A DNA stretch of 64,000 nt from Engraulis encrasicolus (lineage: Eukaryota; Chordata; Actinopteri; Clupeiformes; Engraulidae). A model generated the notes under the pieces. The model made no database searches. It was not told the DNA's origin and worked only from the letters and a program-made list of their open reading frames with translations. The position numbers and the translations under genes were made by a program. Below are positions 36,461 to 46,760 of this stretch, piece by piece (the stretch's first letter is position 1; each line of letters opens with the position of its first letter). The stretch lies in the NCBI RefSeq assembly GCF_034702125.1, contig NC_085869.1, positions 13,198,907-13,262,906 on the forward strand, in the 5' to 3' direction.

Positions 36461-36646
36461 CAGTGGTGTAGTCTACGTAGAACGCGAGTATACACGAGTA
36501 TACCCACTGCTAAATTTCAGGGATTTCAGTATACCCACTTAAAATTGATTTATCCATTGTTTTGAATAGCACAAATATATACAGTATACCCACTTCAAAA
36601 AATGCTCAAATATACAGTATACCCACCATAAAAAAGTAGACCACTG
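36461..36646. mobile_element. hAT-like MITE (CAGTGGTGTAGTCTAC...GTAGACCACTG)
   Basis: A 186-bp element with inverted ends and a perfect 8-bp target duplication ACGCAGAC (36453-36460 and 36647-36654). The interior has four AGTATACCCAC units. It lies 478 bp before epha6 exon 2. Confidence 0.85.
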
Positions 36647-37124
36647 ACGCAGACCAACTGAACAACCTGGGAACTTCTTACGTTCACGCTGCCCCCATCC
36701 TCGTCACTGAATGCATGCATCTAGTATGTGAATGTACCGTTAACTTGCAATGCACTTTATGTGGCTGACTTAACTGCTCAATGTGTTTGGGGTGATTCTT
36801 ATTGAATGATGTATTGGATTTATAGATCTACATATTTTTGAACAGATTGTGTGTTATTTTTGTTTTATTTTATTGTGTTAGGCAAAATCAATGGAAATTG
36901 GCAGCACAATGAGTGTCACTAAGACTTGAAATCTCATTGAACATGTTGGGGTACAGTGTGTTGGTAACACTAATGTTCTTTGAATTGTTTTATTATCAAT
37001 CAATCAAACATTTAATCAATCAATTGTTTATGCTATATTATATTTCTGTCATTTTCTTGTTGGCATCAAATAGTGATTTCTTAATTTCATGTTGTGCTAA
37101 CTCCTTTGTCGGCTTTCTTTGCAG

Positions 37125-37189
37125 TCGTGCTGTTGGATACCACCTCTGTGTTTGGGGAGCTGGGTTGGAAAATGTATCCGATTAATGGC
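37125..37189 (+). CDS. epha6: Eph receptor A6, exon 2
   Basis: 65 bp between acceptor TTTCTTTGCAG and donor GTAAGT. Joined to exon 1 (phase 1) it encodes valine 30 and residues 31-51, including VLLDT, FGELGWK and YPING. The VLLDT...GELGW...P-NG pattern is the start of the ephrin-binding domain in EphA receptors. The exon ends in phase 0, so exon 3 starts with the tryptophan that follows NG in EPHA6. Too short to be found as an open frame; found from the splice pattern and the family's exon plan. Confidence 0.93.
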
Positions 37190-38572
37190 GTAAGTACAAC
37201 TCTTATCTCTACAAGTATGTGGATTGGTGTAGGACAAGCCTTGTCAGGTTTAAAACTTTACCTTTAAAAGGAAAATAGATAATAGTATGATATTACACGT
37301 TTTAAAGTAGGAAACGTTTTAAAGTAGGAAACCTTGAACGGCTCCTGCTTAGACTTACCTGAATGTTGTCATTTCTCTTACATTTTTGGCTTTGATTATG
37401 ACCTCCCTTAATGCTGTCCATGGAAAGTAAAAGTAACCGGGCAACACAACATTTTGAATGTGCGAATATGTTACTGGACCTTTTCTAGCCCTTTTTCTCA
37501 CAGGCACTACAGGTAGGCTTCAAATATGTATTTATGATATATATATATATATATGGTACTTTTTTTAACAGGTGGATATAAGGAGTTTAAAATGCTCTAT
37601 ATTAGGGATTGCTATTGCTTCAATGATGATATCCCAGCATTGTGAGGAGTGTTGTCTGTCTGGCTTGATTGAACAACTTATTAGCTTATTATTATGCATG
37701 CAATGCCTGCTGGCATCTTAGGTGCATGTCCTCGGATGTCCAACTCTGTGTTTGTGCATCTGCCCGTCTGTCCGTCCCTCCCTCAGTCCGTTTTTGTTTG
37801 AGTGATAACTTTTTAAAACAGGTGGATGGACTTTCATCTAATCTCCTGTGGTAACACACAACGTATAAGGTACTTGAAGAAATTCCATTTCCAGGGGCAA
37901 TGCTTTCAAGAGGGTAGGGGAAGCATCAGAATCAATGGTTCCGTTCCACCTGAATTCATTTAGGCATGTACCTGTAGGCCTTGTAGTATCGTAAGTGTGC
38001 GAGCCTATGGATGAAGAAGCTAATAAATACAAAATAAAATTACCTTTTAAAGTAAGTCTGCTTGATAATTACCAGTAATAGCGTGATATTTTAGAATGCA
38101 TATAAAGTAAATGGGAAACAAACTTAGAAAGGGAGACACTCAGAAAAATGGGATAATGGGAAGCCAAAGTAAATCATCACCTTATACAGTGGTTGATTTT
38201 GAAAAAATACTGATTGATCATCCCCCACAATAGTGCGATGTATTAATGTTTAAAAGAAATGCAAACTTTGGAAGTAAGGTCGTAATTGATTTGTGGGCAC
38301 TGCAGGTATTTGTGTATAATGACCCACCATGGCCCACAGACAGTTGTTGTATTCATTATTTGTCTGGAACAATAGCATTCCCCCCGGTATGTCTGTGTTC
38401 AAGTGAGACTATTACATCATGTCGGTCAGTCTGGGAGCAGCCAAAAGGCAGGTCTTGGCTATTGCCTTGACTTCCTGATTAAGCTGTCAACATGTCTTCT
38501 GCCCTACCTTGAAAAACAAGCATTGAGCATGAATATTTAACACTGTGGAGGTGAGAGGGCCAGAATGGGGTG

Positions 38573-38678
38573 CAGCGTTGCCAGATGAGACAGATGATTT
38601 TTTTTGCCCTTTTTTACCTGCAGACTCCCTTCCTAAACAGCCCAATTTGGCGGGAAACCGCCCAATCTGGGAAGACAG
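38573..38678. mobile_element. hAT-like MITE, deleted copy (GTTGCCAGAT family)
   Basis: Starts CAGCGTTGCCAGATGAGAC and contains AGCCCAATTTGGCGGGAAAC, both found in opposite orientation in the element at 60480-60679. It is flanked by AATGGGGTG on both sides (38564-38572 and 38679-38687). About half the length of the other copy. Confidence 0.65.
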
Positions 38679-39227
38679 AATGGGGTGGGAGATATTACAA
38701 CTGCTCTTCGTGCTAAGCAGCAAGATGAAGTGGAAACAAACGTTCACACCTTTCTGAAGGTCAAGGAACTTGAGGGAAGTTAACTGTGAATTTCGACCAC
38801 AAGTTCAAGACTCCATGACTTCCCTGCATGAGGTTGATGTTATTAATATCCATTTTTTTCATGGAGAAAATGACCATTACACACTAGGACAATCTTAAAT
38901 CTAGTACAATACAAGAACAATGTTCACAACTGTAAAGCAGTAAATTATGGTTAAAATAATTATATTTCTGTACTTTTGTGGATGCCTCTGCTTTTTAAAG
39001 GCAATGCGTTCAGGGAAATTGGTCTTACCCCTTCGTTTGAAGTTTGCATCTGGAAAATATCTGCTTGAAGGGGCAGAAACCCCTACCCCTCTGTCTGAAA
39101 CGGAATTGGGACACCCCTTCCTCTACATGTGAACACGCAAAACAGAGGGGAAGGGGAAAGGGGTAGAGCTAAGGGGTGAAATGAGATTCAGCCTATGACA
39201 CTATTTGTTTTGGTAGGTAGGTACAGT

Positions 39228-39398
39228 GGTGAAACAATTGCACACAGGGCCCCAGGGCAAAACACTAATTGGACCCCCAATACGCCCTGTCAAGGTCACA
39301 ATACGTGTAGGGCCCCCACCTCCAATGCAAGAGTGGCCTTGGCCAAGGGGTAAAATGCCTTGCTTGCCCTCCCTGTAGTTCCAGCCCCCGGATAGGTA
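39228..39398. mobile_element. hAT-like MITE, reverse copy of the 608-766 family
   Basis: Starts CAGTGGTGAAACAATTGCAC and continues ACACAGGGCCCCAGGGCAA, the complement of the right half of 608-766, and ends near GTAGTTCCAGCCCCC. GTAGGTAGGTA repeats on both sides blur the target duplication. Confidence 0.55.
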
Positions 39399-40054
39399 GG
39401 TAGGTACCATTTCCACCAGTCAATTGTTATTTGTTCGTCAGATTTTACGCATCAGTAATCATGGACTGAATAGGAGGGAGCATCAAACAACCCCATTGAG
39501 CTACAGTAGGGGTTCTGTGTTACACCTCAGGACCCTCCACAATAAAATTCCGATTGTTAATTTTGTAATGCTGCATGTTATTTTTTGCTTACTCTATCAG
39601 AGTTATAACATTACATCAGCAAATAGAGTAAGATATATCAGTATCAGTATAAATGACAGAAGCACTGCTGAGAGACTCTTACTTTTTCCCTCTTCTTTTT
39701 TTACCAATAGTGTGTTTCATTTAGTTTACATGCATAAAATGAAAACTGGAACATGCACCACCGAACTGCATTTGGACAAAGCTGACACTAAGCTGTCATT
39801 AAGAAAGTCTAAATTAGGTCGATGGTAGATCATGGTACACCATGCATTCATTGTCTATTATCACAGTCCATTTAGACCACATAGACATGTTTTATGTTGT
39901 TCGAAAGCTCCTTTCTGACAATTGACATAAACTGCATAGAATGCAACGATCAACAGTACTGTACATGGATTATGAAATATGAATATATTAAAAACTGAAC
40001 ATAGAAACCTTTATCTTTAAATTAGTATTTTCCCCTAAGGTTAGGCTATAATAT

Positions 40055-40165
40055 CATTAACGTCTCCAGAAATGTGGTCTTTGGTTCTTGAGTCATTGCA
40101 GAGATAATGTGACTTTTAGGGTGAAATAAGTTGTAATAAAAAGCAGTAGAGTAGCAATAGATCAG
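40055..40165. mobile_element. Fragment related to the 4595-5939 foldback element
   Basis: Matches the inner left arm of the foldback element: the strings TTTGGTTCTT, CAGAGATAATGTGAC and GTTGTAAT occur in the same order and spacing. The terminal arms are missing. Confidence 0.5.
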
Positions 40166-41083
40166 GGTACACCACTTCACACCACACAAGCCAAGAGTAC
40201 ACCACTCTGCCCAAATGCCATCTGTAGCGTGAAACATTATGTTATGCTGCAAGCTAAACGTTAGCCATATTCAAAGTCGGCCATTTTTAAACTATGGTTG
40301 CCAGTTCTTGTGTACCTATTCTAGAGTGAGTGTTAGCCCACAGAATGTGGGCAAATGAGTGTATTGCTCACAAATATGCTGGTTAAAAAAGGATTTCCTG
40401 TGATCCATGGCTGCTCTAGAATTGTGGCAACATGTTAGCCACTTTTGCAGTAAACTTCTGTGTATAAAAACTGTTTTGTAAAAAGAAAACCTACAGTATA
40501 TATTCTGCTTGCCAGACAAGTGTTTAACTTTCACTTGCCACACAAATAATCAAACATTCACACACAGTCAAGCATTTTACTCTGTGTTGAAACTGGAAAT
40601 GTGTTGATGTGCTGGTGTTTGACCTGGACAGCCTCAACATCAGCAACTGTTAATAGCCTGGTGTGAGTCAGATACGGTAAAGTAGGCTACTTTTACCTCC
40701 AGAGTGCAAGGACATTGCGTGGGCTGGATTGCAGCACTGTACAGTACGGCTGAATGATGATGCCCATGGTAGGAAAAATTGAAATTTCCCATACATGGTG
40801 TGCTGTCATTTGCCCAATGGTGTCAGCGGACTATGAATATATTGATGAACGGAGCTGAGAAAACCCCCCAGAAAAAATACATTGTTGTGAGGAGGCAGTG
40901 ACCTCTGTCATTAGACGGCTTAAGCAGCGTCAGGAGCTGCCTAATTGGCTGGTTGCCCATCAAAGCTGTACTGAGAGGCCGATCCCTTAATGCACTCTAA
41001 CACCATTAAATTGATGCCATCAGTGTAATTACTGAGCAAGTTGGAGTATACGTAGGCTACTTGGGCTCGTGTGTCATTATAAG

Positions 41084-41469
41084 TAGAGATGCACCAGATC
41101 CTGATTTTTAGGATCCTGCTGAATACCGGATCCACTGCTTAAGATCCTGCCGTATCCGGAACCGGAAACACATAGCACACGTGGGCCCTTTTTATTGCGT
41201 TGGCTCAAACTATTTTTTAGACTCATTGGCTTACTGCCACACTGCCTGCAACGGCCGCTTCCAAAGGGCTTTCACTCCATGCAGTGATTGGGGTTGTGAA
41301 AGACTGACTGAAAAGCCTAGGCTACGTAAAAACTAGAGATGCACCAGATCCTGATTTTTAGGTAACTGCCGGATACCGGACCCACTGCTTAAGATCCTGC
41401 CGGATCCTATGAAAAACCCTATTATCCTGCCGGATCCGGAAACGGATCTTGGATCTTGGTGCATCTCTA
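41084..41469. mobile_element. hAT-like element with a second internal start
   Basis: Outer ends TAGAGATGCACCAGATCC and GGATCTTGGTGCATCTCTA, with a perfect 8-bp target duplication ATTATAAG (41076-41083 and 41470-41477). A second copy of the left end (TAGAGATGCACCAGATCCTG) begins at 41334 inside the element. Multiple CCGGATCC/GGATCCGG motifs lie near the ends. Confidence 0.8.
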
Positions 41470-41597
41470 ATTATAAGTGCTGGGAACAGGAATGGAACAA
41501 GACAGCGAAAGAGGAATCCTCAAGGCTTAAGGTGCTGACTGCTCTCCTCTTATCAGACACGGCGGAGCAGGGAAAAAAAGCGCTAAGGAAAGGAAGC

Positions 41598-41599
<2 letters not shown>

Positions 41600-41668
<69 letters not shown>
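41600..41668. repeat. (TC)n microsatellite
   Basis: About 34 TC units with one TTTC at the end, a polypyrimidine run on the epha6 sense strand. Confidence 0.96.
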
Positions 41669-41673
<5 letters not shown>

Positions 41674-41755
41674 CCCTCAGGCTTCTTCTTCGTGTGCTGG
41701 CACAGCTGTGGTGGGCTGTGCAGTAATGAGCCATGCGTTTTAATGTCCTGGTCTG

Positions 41756-41967
41756 CAGGGCTGGACTGGGGGAGAAATGGATCCCGGGCACTTTTGGCTT
41801 AGAGGGCCCCTCATGATTAGCGGCGCAGAACTGACTCACCGGTGGGCCCAGCACCCTCGTAGGCCCCTATTTTCAGATTTTTTTTAAAATTTCTGAAAAT
41901 AGGGGCCCACGAGGGTGCAGGGCCCACCCGGAAATGCCCGCTATGCCAGATGGCCAGTCCAGCCCTG
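41756..41967. mobile_element. Palindromic MITE with 10-bp target duplication
   Basis: A 212-bp element with ends CAGGGCTGGACTGG and CCAGTCCAGCCCTG. The centre is an inverted repeat pairing GCACCCTCGTAGGCCCCTA with its complement. It is flanked by TCCTGGTCTG on both sides (41746-41755, 41968-41977). Related copies are at 52936, 53955 and, halved, at 5065. Confidence 0.8.
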
Positions 41968-42659
41968 TCCTGGTCTGTGTGACAGTGTCGGGAGCTGAGC
42001 TTGACGTTCAGAAAGTGGAGCCGCCTGATTTAAATGCATTGCCAGGAGTTAGGCCGGGGATACTGCCTATTTGTCCAATGCAGAAAGCAATCGGGCCTGC
42101 TGAAGCAAGGCAGCTGTCTTCTCGGGGAAACGTTTCTGGGCTTCTACAGACAGACATCGGCTGTGTAATTAAGATGTGGAATTTAGAATGTAATACAGAT
42201 GAGACTAGAAAAAAAATCGGCAACACTTTACTTGACATGTTCCTGCAGAACACATTAGCAGCTGTTATAAAGTGTGCACGAAGCGCTCATGATTGTTTCA
42301 TAACCCATTCATACCAAACCTTTCATGAACCTAATGGACGGAAGAACTGCAACTTGTCAAAATAAAAGTTAAACAAAGCAGCATTGCCGATTTTGTTCTG
42401 AACCTTCAATGATTACTGATTTTGGCAAGTCACTGTCTTTTTGTCTTTCATGTCTATGAAAGGTTTGGTGTTCCTGTCTTATGAAACAGTCTTGAAGTGT
42501 ATAACAGACGTAACGGACGTTAAAGACGTGTATAACAGCTGCTATGAATGTATTATGCATCGACACATCAACTAAAGTGTAACCAAAAAAATCTCATTCC
42601 TGGTTGTACAATTTTATGTGCTGTCTGTATACAGTGATGTTAATACTATTCAAAGTATT

Positions 42660-43020
42660 GGTAACACTTTAGAATAGTGGATGCAAAAAAGCATTATAGA
42701 GACGTGATAAATAAATAACTATTGATGAACAAAACATTAACAAACGTTTGTAAATGACTAGGAAATGTAAACAAATGCTTGTAAATGACTAGGAAATGCT
42801 ATGTTAATATTTTACATTTATCAAACATTTACAAGTTGCTTGTAAATGAATAAAATACTCTGTTATAAGGTGTGTAAAATCTTGCAGATATCATTTGTAG
42901 ATATTTTATTAAGCATTAATAAAGCTTAGTTAATAATAAAAACATTTGTTAATGTTTTATTCATCATTAGTTAATTATTTACTTTGTCTTTACTAAGGAA
43001 CATTATTACAAAGGGTTACC
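42660..43020. mobile_element. hAT-like MITE inside the dead Tc1
   Basis: A 361-bp element with ends GGTAACACTTT and AAAGGGTTACC. The 8-bp target duplication AAAGTATT is perfect (42652-42659, 43021-43028). The interior is AT-rich with repeated CTTGTAAATGACTAGGAAATG units. Ends match 33178-33431. Removing it rejoins the left terminal repeat of the surrounding Tc1 relic. Confidence 0.82.
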
Positions 43021-43427
43021 AAAGTATTTGATCCCTTGCTGAAGTTGTTGGTAATATACTTGCAGACATGATCAATCTAAATGGTTAATGGTTAATTCCA
43101 ACCTGGAGAGACAGAATATCAAAAAAGAATATGCAGAAAATAATTCTAAAGAATATATTTTAATTTATTTGTATTTCATTGAGTAGCAAAGAAAATAAAG
43201 TACTTGGTGACAAAGCCCAGCACAGAAGTCAGACGGTTTCTTCTAGTTGATGATGTTTATGCACATATCCCAAGGGATTTTCGTCCCCTTTTCTTTGCAC
43301 ATCATCTCTAAATCATTCAGATTTTGTGGCTGTAGTTTGGCAAATAGGAGCCTCAGTTCTCGCCATAGGATTACTACAGTATAAGGTTAATGTTTGGAGA
43401 CTGTCTAGGCCATTTCATGACCATATA

Positions 43428-45063
43428 CAGTCCCAAGAAAAAGTTTGTACGCCCTTTGGAATTTATCACATTTCTTCCTGAAATGGTCATAAAACATGGT
43501 CTGATCTCACCAACAATGTCAAAAATAAACAAGCAGGGTCTGCTTGAAGTAAAACCACCCAAACAAATTTTGTTCAATCATATGTTTATTGACCATAACA
43601 TGGAGTTATTCATAGTATAGGGTGTCATAAGTAAGTACACCCTATGAGTCAATAGCTGGTTGACCCTCCTTTAGCTACAATTGCTTCAACTAGACGTTTC
43701 CTGTAGTTGCAGATTAGACGGGCACAGCGCTCAGGAGAAATCTTGGACCATTCATCTTTGCAAATCTTTTGCAATTCAACAAGATTCTTGGGGTGTCTGG
43801 AATGGATGGCTCTCTTGAGGTCAATCCACAACATCTCGATTGGATTTAGGTCAGGACCTTGACTGGGCCATTCCAGAACGTTTATGTTGTTTTTCTGGAA
43901 CCATTCCATTGTTGATCTGCTTCGGTGTTTGGGATCATTGTCCTGTTGTAGGACCCATCCTCTTTTGAGCTTCAGCTTTTTGACCGATTGCTTAAGGTTT
44001 CTCTTCAGAATATCTTGATAAACTTGAGAATTCATTTTCCCTTCGACTATAGCCAGTTGTCCAGGCCCAGAGGCAGCAAAGCACCCCCACACCATGATGC
44101 TACCGCCGCCATACTTGACAGTGGGGATGAGGTTTTGGGGATGGTGAGCTGTACCATCTTTCCTCCATACAAACTGTTGTTTCTTCCCTCCAAACAATTC
44201 AACTTTTGTTTCATCAGTCCACAATGTATTTTTCCAGAAGCACTGAGAAGCATCCAAATGCCTTTTTGCGAACTCTAAACGAGAAGTAATGTTCTTTTTG
44301 GACAGCAATGGCTTCCTCCGTGGCCTTCTCCCATGAATTCCATTCTTGTTCAGTGTTTTTCTAATTGTAGATGTGTCAACAGAGATGTTAGCTTGTTCCA
44401 GTGATTTCCTCAGGTCTTCAGCGGGCACTCTCGGATTTTTCTTTACCTCATTGATGATGACTCGCCTTGCCCTTGGAGTGATCTTCGCAGGGCGCCCACT
44501 CCTTGGCAAAGTAACAACCGTCCCAAACTGTCTCCATTTGTACACTATTTTTCGAACTGTGGACAGATGAACATCAAGACTCTTCGAGATGGTTTTGTAA
44601 CCCTTTTTAGCTTTATATAAGTCAATTATTTTGCGTCTTAGGTCTTCAGACAGCTCCTTTGTGCGAGGCATGATGCAAAGAGCATGCATCTCATCAAATC
44701 ACACCTTTTAACTGGTTTTCCAGGGGGGTGGGTTGCTTACGACACAGTCAGTGATTGGACAGTGATTGGACTAAAGGGTGGCTCACACCTGAGTCAAATT
44801 GGCCAATCATGCAATTAGTCTAATTAGCTCTTGAAGGACTCTTAGCTGAGGGTGTACTTATTTATGCCTCGCTGTCCTGTCAATATTTCCATCTTGTGGC
44901 CAGTAAAAGTATGAAAATATGTGATTGTTTGAGTGGTTTTAGTTCAAGCAGACACTGTTTGTTCATTCTTGAGTTTGTTGGTGAGATCAGATCATGTTTT
45001 ATGACCAATTTGAGAAGAAATGTGAGAAAATCCAAAGGGCGTACAAACTTTTTCTTGGGACTG
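43428..45063 (-). mobile_element. Complete Tc1-like transposon, TA-flanked
   Basis: A 1636-bp element bounded by TA on both sides (43426-43427, 45064-45065). Terminal inverted repeats are long (about 140 bp: 43428 to about 43570 and about 44925-45063). They start CAGTCCCAAGAAAAAGTTTG, and both contain an inner ACATTTCTTC...CATAAAACATG segment. The repeats differ by a modest number of substitutions. One intact transposase frame lies between them. It may be autonomous or recently mobile. Confidence 0.93.
43649..44671 (-). CDS. Tc1-like transposase, intact (340 aa)
   Basis: The frame is open from 44689. I choose the ATG at 44671 because MPRTKELS is the usual Tc1 transposase N-terminus and gives the usual length of about 340 residues. 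An N-terminal paired-like helix-turn-helix region (about 1-105) contains a GRPAKIT linker (about 59-65) and would bind the terminal repeats. The catalytic domain has D153 (in WTDET), D244 (in LQQDNDPKH) and E279 (in DLNPIE), spacing DD34E. The glycine-rich KYGGGSIMVWGCF box is at about 186-198. No stop or frameshift interrupts it. The enzyme would cut and paste the element at TA sites in the nucleus. Antisense to epha6. Confidence 0.93.
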   Translation of the reverse strand: MPRTKELSEDLRRKIIDLYKAKKGYKTISKSLDVHLSTVRKIVYKWRQFGTVVTLPRSGRPAKITPRARRVIINEVKKNPRVPAEDLRKSLEQANISVDTSTIRKTLNKNGIHGRRPRRKPLLSKKNITSRLEFAKRHLDASQCFWKNTLWTDETKVELFGGKKQQFVWRKDGTAHHPQNLIPTVKYGGGSIMVWGCFAASGPGQLAIVEGKMNSQVYQDILKRNLKQSVKKLKLKRGWVLQQDNDPKHRSRSTMEWFQKNNINVLEWPSQGPDLNPIEMLWIDLKRAIHSRHPKNLVELQKICKDEWSKISPERCARLICNYRKRLVEAIVAKGGSTSY

Positions 45064-45839
45064 TATACTGTGCTTCTTTTTGAGCCACTCCTTGGTTGAT
45101 TTGGCTGTATGTTGTGGATTATTGTCATGTTGTTAGACTCATTCATGACACACTTTCAGTCTAGTGGTGGACTCAGGATTGTATATTACATTTCTCCCTG
45201 GATACTTGTGTTGATGCTGTGAAGTTGTCTGGTGCCTTTCCTAGACATGATACACCCTCAACCCATAATGTTACCCCTGCCATGCATGATGGCGAGGAGA
45301 GTGTTCTTGGGATCATAGGCAGCATTTCTTTTCCTCCAAACACAGTGAGTTGTGTTAATGCCAAACAGCTTCATTTTGGTTTCATCTGACTACATCACTT
45401 CACAATCATATCCTAATCAAATCTGATGTCCATTGGCAAACCTCGGGTGGGCCTGCACAGGTTATTTCATAGCCTCTTACTGCAGATGGGCCCGTCGACA
45501 GGCCTATTCACTCTATTCACTCAACAGCATCATAACAACATAGCTATGACAATGCAGACTGTCTTAACACATTGAGTGCCAGCCTTTGTTTGAGATTTTA
45601 TTCTTTGAATGCCAGTCAGTTTCAACATTTTTCGAATATCTTGTGTTAAGCCTACAGACACATTGCAGATCTTTTTCTTTTTTTTTAAAGCTGAGGTTTC
45701 AAAGGTGAACACGGTTCATCTCCAGCTGCCTTTGTTTCCTAGTTATCCCACACCAAGTGAGGGTTAGTTTAGCTGAAAATAGACACAGAGGGCGCATTCA
45801 GACCGACTGAGAACCTGGTGCTGGTGCCCGTTCCCGCGC

Positions 45840-46096
45840 CTAATACCTCCTCTTAATGTATGTTCTCTACAAGTCTTCTGTTGTCCAGTCTTGCACTTTA
45901 AATGTCTGTATGAGCACTGTCTATGTCCATACTGTCTATGTCCATGTATGAGTACTGTCTATGTCTATACTGTCTATGTCCTTACCTAGATTAGTCTATG
46001 TCTGCATGGGAAAGCAAGAAACGTAATTTCAAATTCTTTGTATGACCAGTGCATGTAAAGAAATTGACAATAAAACCAACTTGACTTGACTTGACT
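45840..46096 (+). mobile_element. LINE 3' tail with CTATGTCC repeats, plus strand
   Basis: It ends GACAATAAAACCAACTTGAC followed by TTGACT repeats, a 3' tail style of fish LINEs and related SINEs. Before it lies a short tandem array of ACTGTCTATGTCC units (about 45915-45985). No coding part remains. Confidence 0.5.
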
Positions 46097-46555
46097 AATC
46101 GTGAACCAACTGTCGTGTTCACGCCACAGATATTAGAGTTCATAAACTGGAAAGTTGGTTTGCAATGCGAACCGCAAAATATTTATCCGCGAACCGTGAC
46201 GACAGCTGGTTCATCCGGGTAACACAGGCACGTGCGGAAAAAGTTCAGAGCCTGGTATGAACATGTAACCTGATTTACATCATCTGGCTGCGTTCGGCTA
46301 CGTCACGCGGGGGCGTTCCCATGCCTCACACAATCAGATGGCAAGAGTCAGGTAAATGAACATGGGAGGTTCGCGGATAAGCACTTTAGTGCCGAACGTA
46401 ACTGGTGCGGGCACCGGCACTGGCTCCGTTTTGGTCGGCCTATTACAGACAAAGCTTTTTAAGTACTATTTTTGGGAAACGCAGCCCTGTTTATTTGCCT
46501 TGTAGAACACCACATTTGGATTAGATGACATAAGATACTGTAATGTAATTCACTT

Positions 46556-46760
46556 GGAAGATCAGGTAAGGTAAGATTAGATTAGATAAAACTTAATTGT
46601 CTTGTCTTACATATGTGTCACAGAAATGCTCTCTTGGCTTGGCTCCAGCCATTCACACATTAAACAAGACATGTTAGACATTAAACAAGACACATGACGA
46701 AACAAGGCATACTGTGTAACAAGACAAGACGTGCGTTGGTGGTTGAATGACTTATAATGT
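46556..46760 (-). mobile_element. Probable LINE 3' fragment, minus strand
   Basis: GGTAAGATTAGATTAGATAA followed by ACTTAATTGTC resembles the reverse of an ACAATTAAGTTTTATC-type LINE tail. The rest includes repeated ACATTAAACAAGACA. Weak evidence. Confidence 0.3.

Larger units (their letters stand above)
42632..45480 (-). mobile_element. Dead Tc1-like transposon hosting two insertions
   Basis: The left end TACAGTGATG...CAAAGTATTTGATCCC is a Tc1-type terminal sequence. On the - strand, 45380-45066 gives transposase pieces (DETKMKLFG, then a VWRKR- and AYDPKNT-like stretch, then a decayed DNDPKH region). After the intact Tc1, 43426 downward continues with WPRQSPN-like residues (cf. WPSQSPDLNPIE). 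Stops and shifts make it non-functional. The transposase N-terminus and right end are lost near 45480. A hAT MITE (42660-43020) and an intact Tc1 (43428-45063) sit inside it. Confidence 0.75.
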
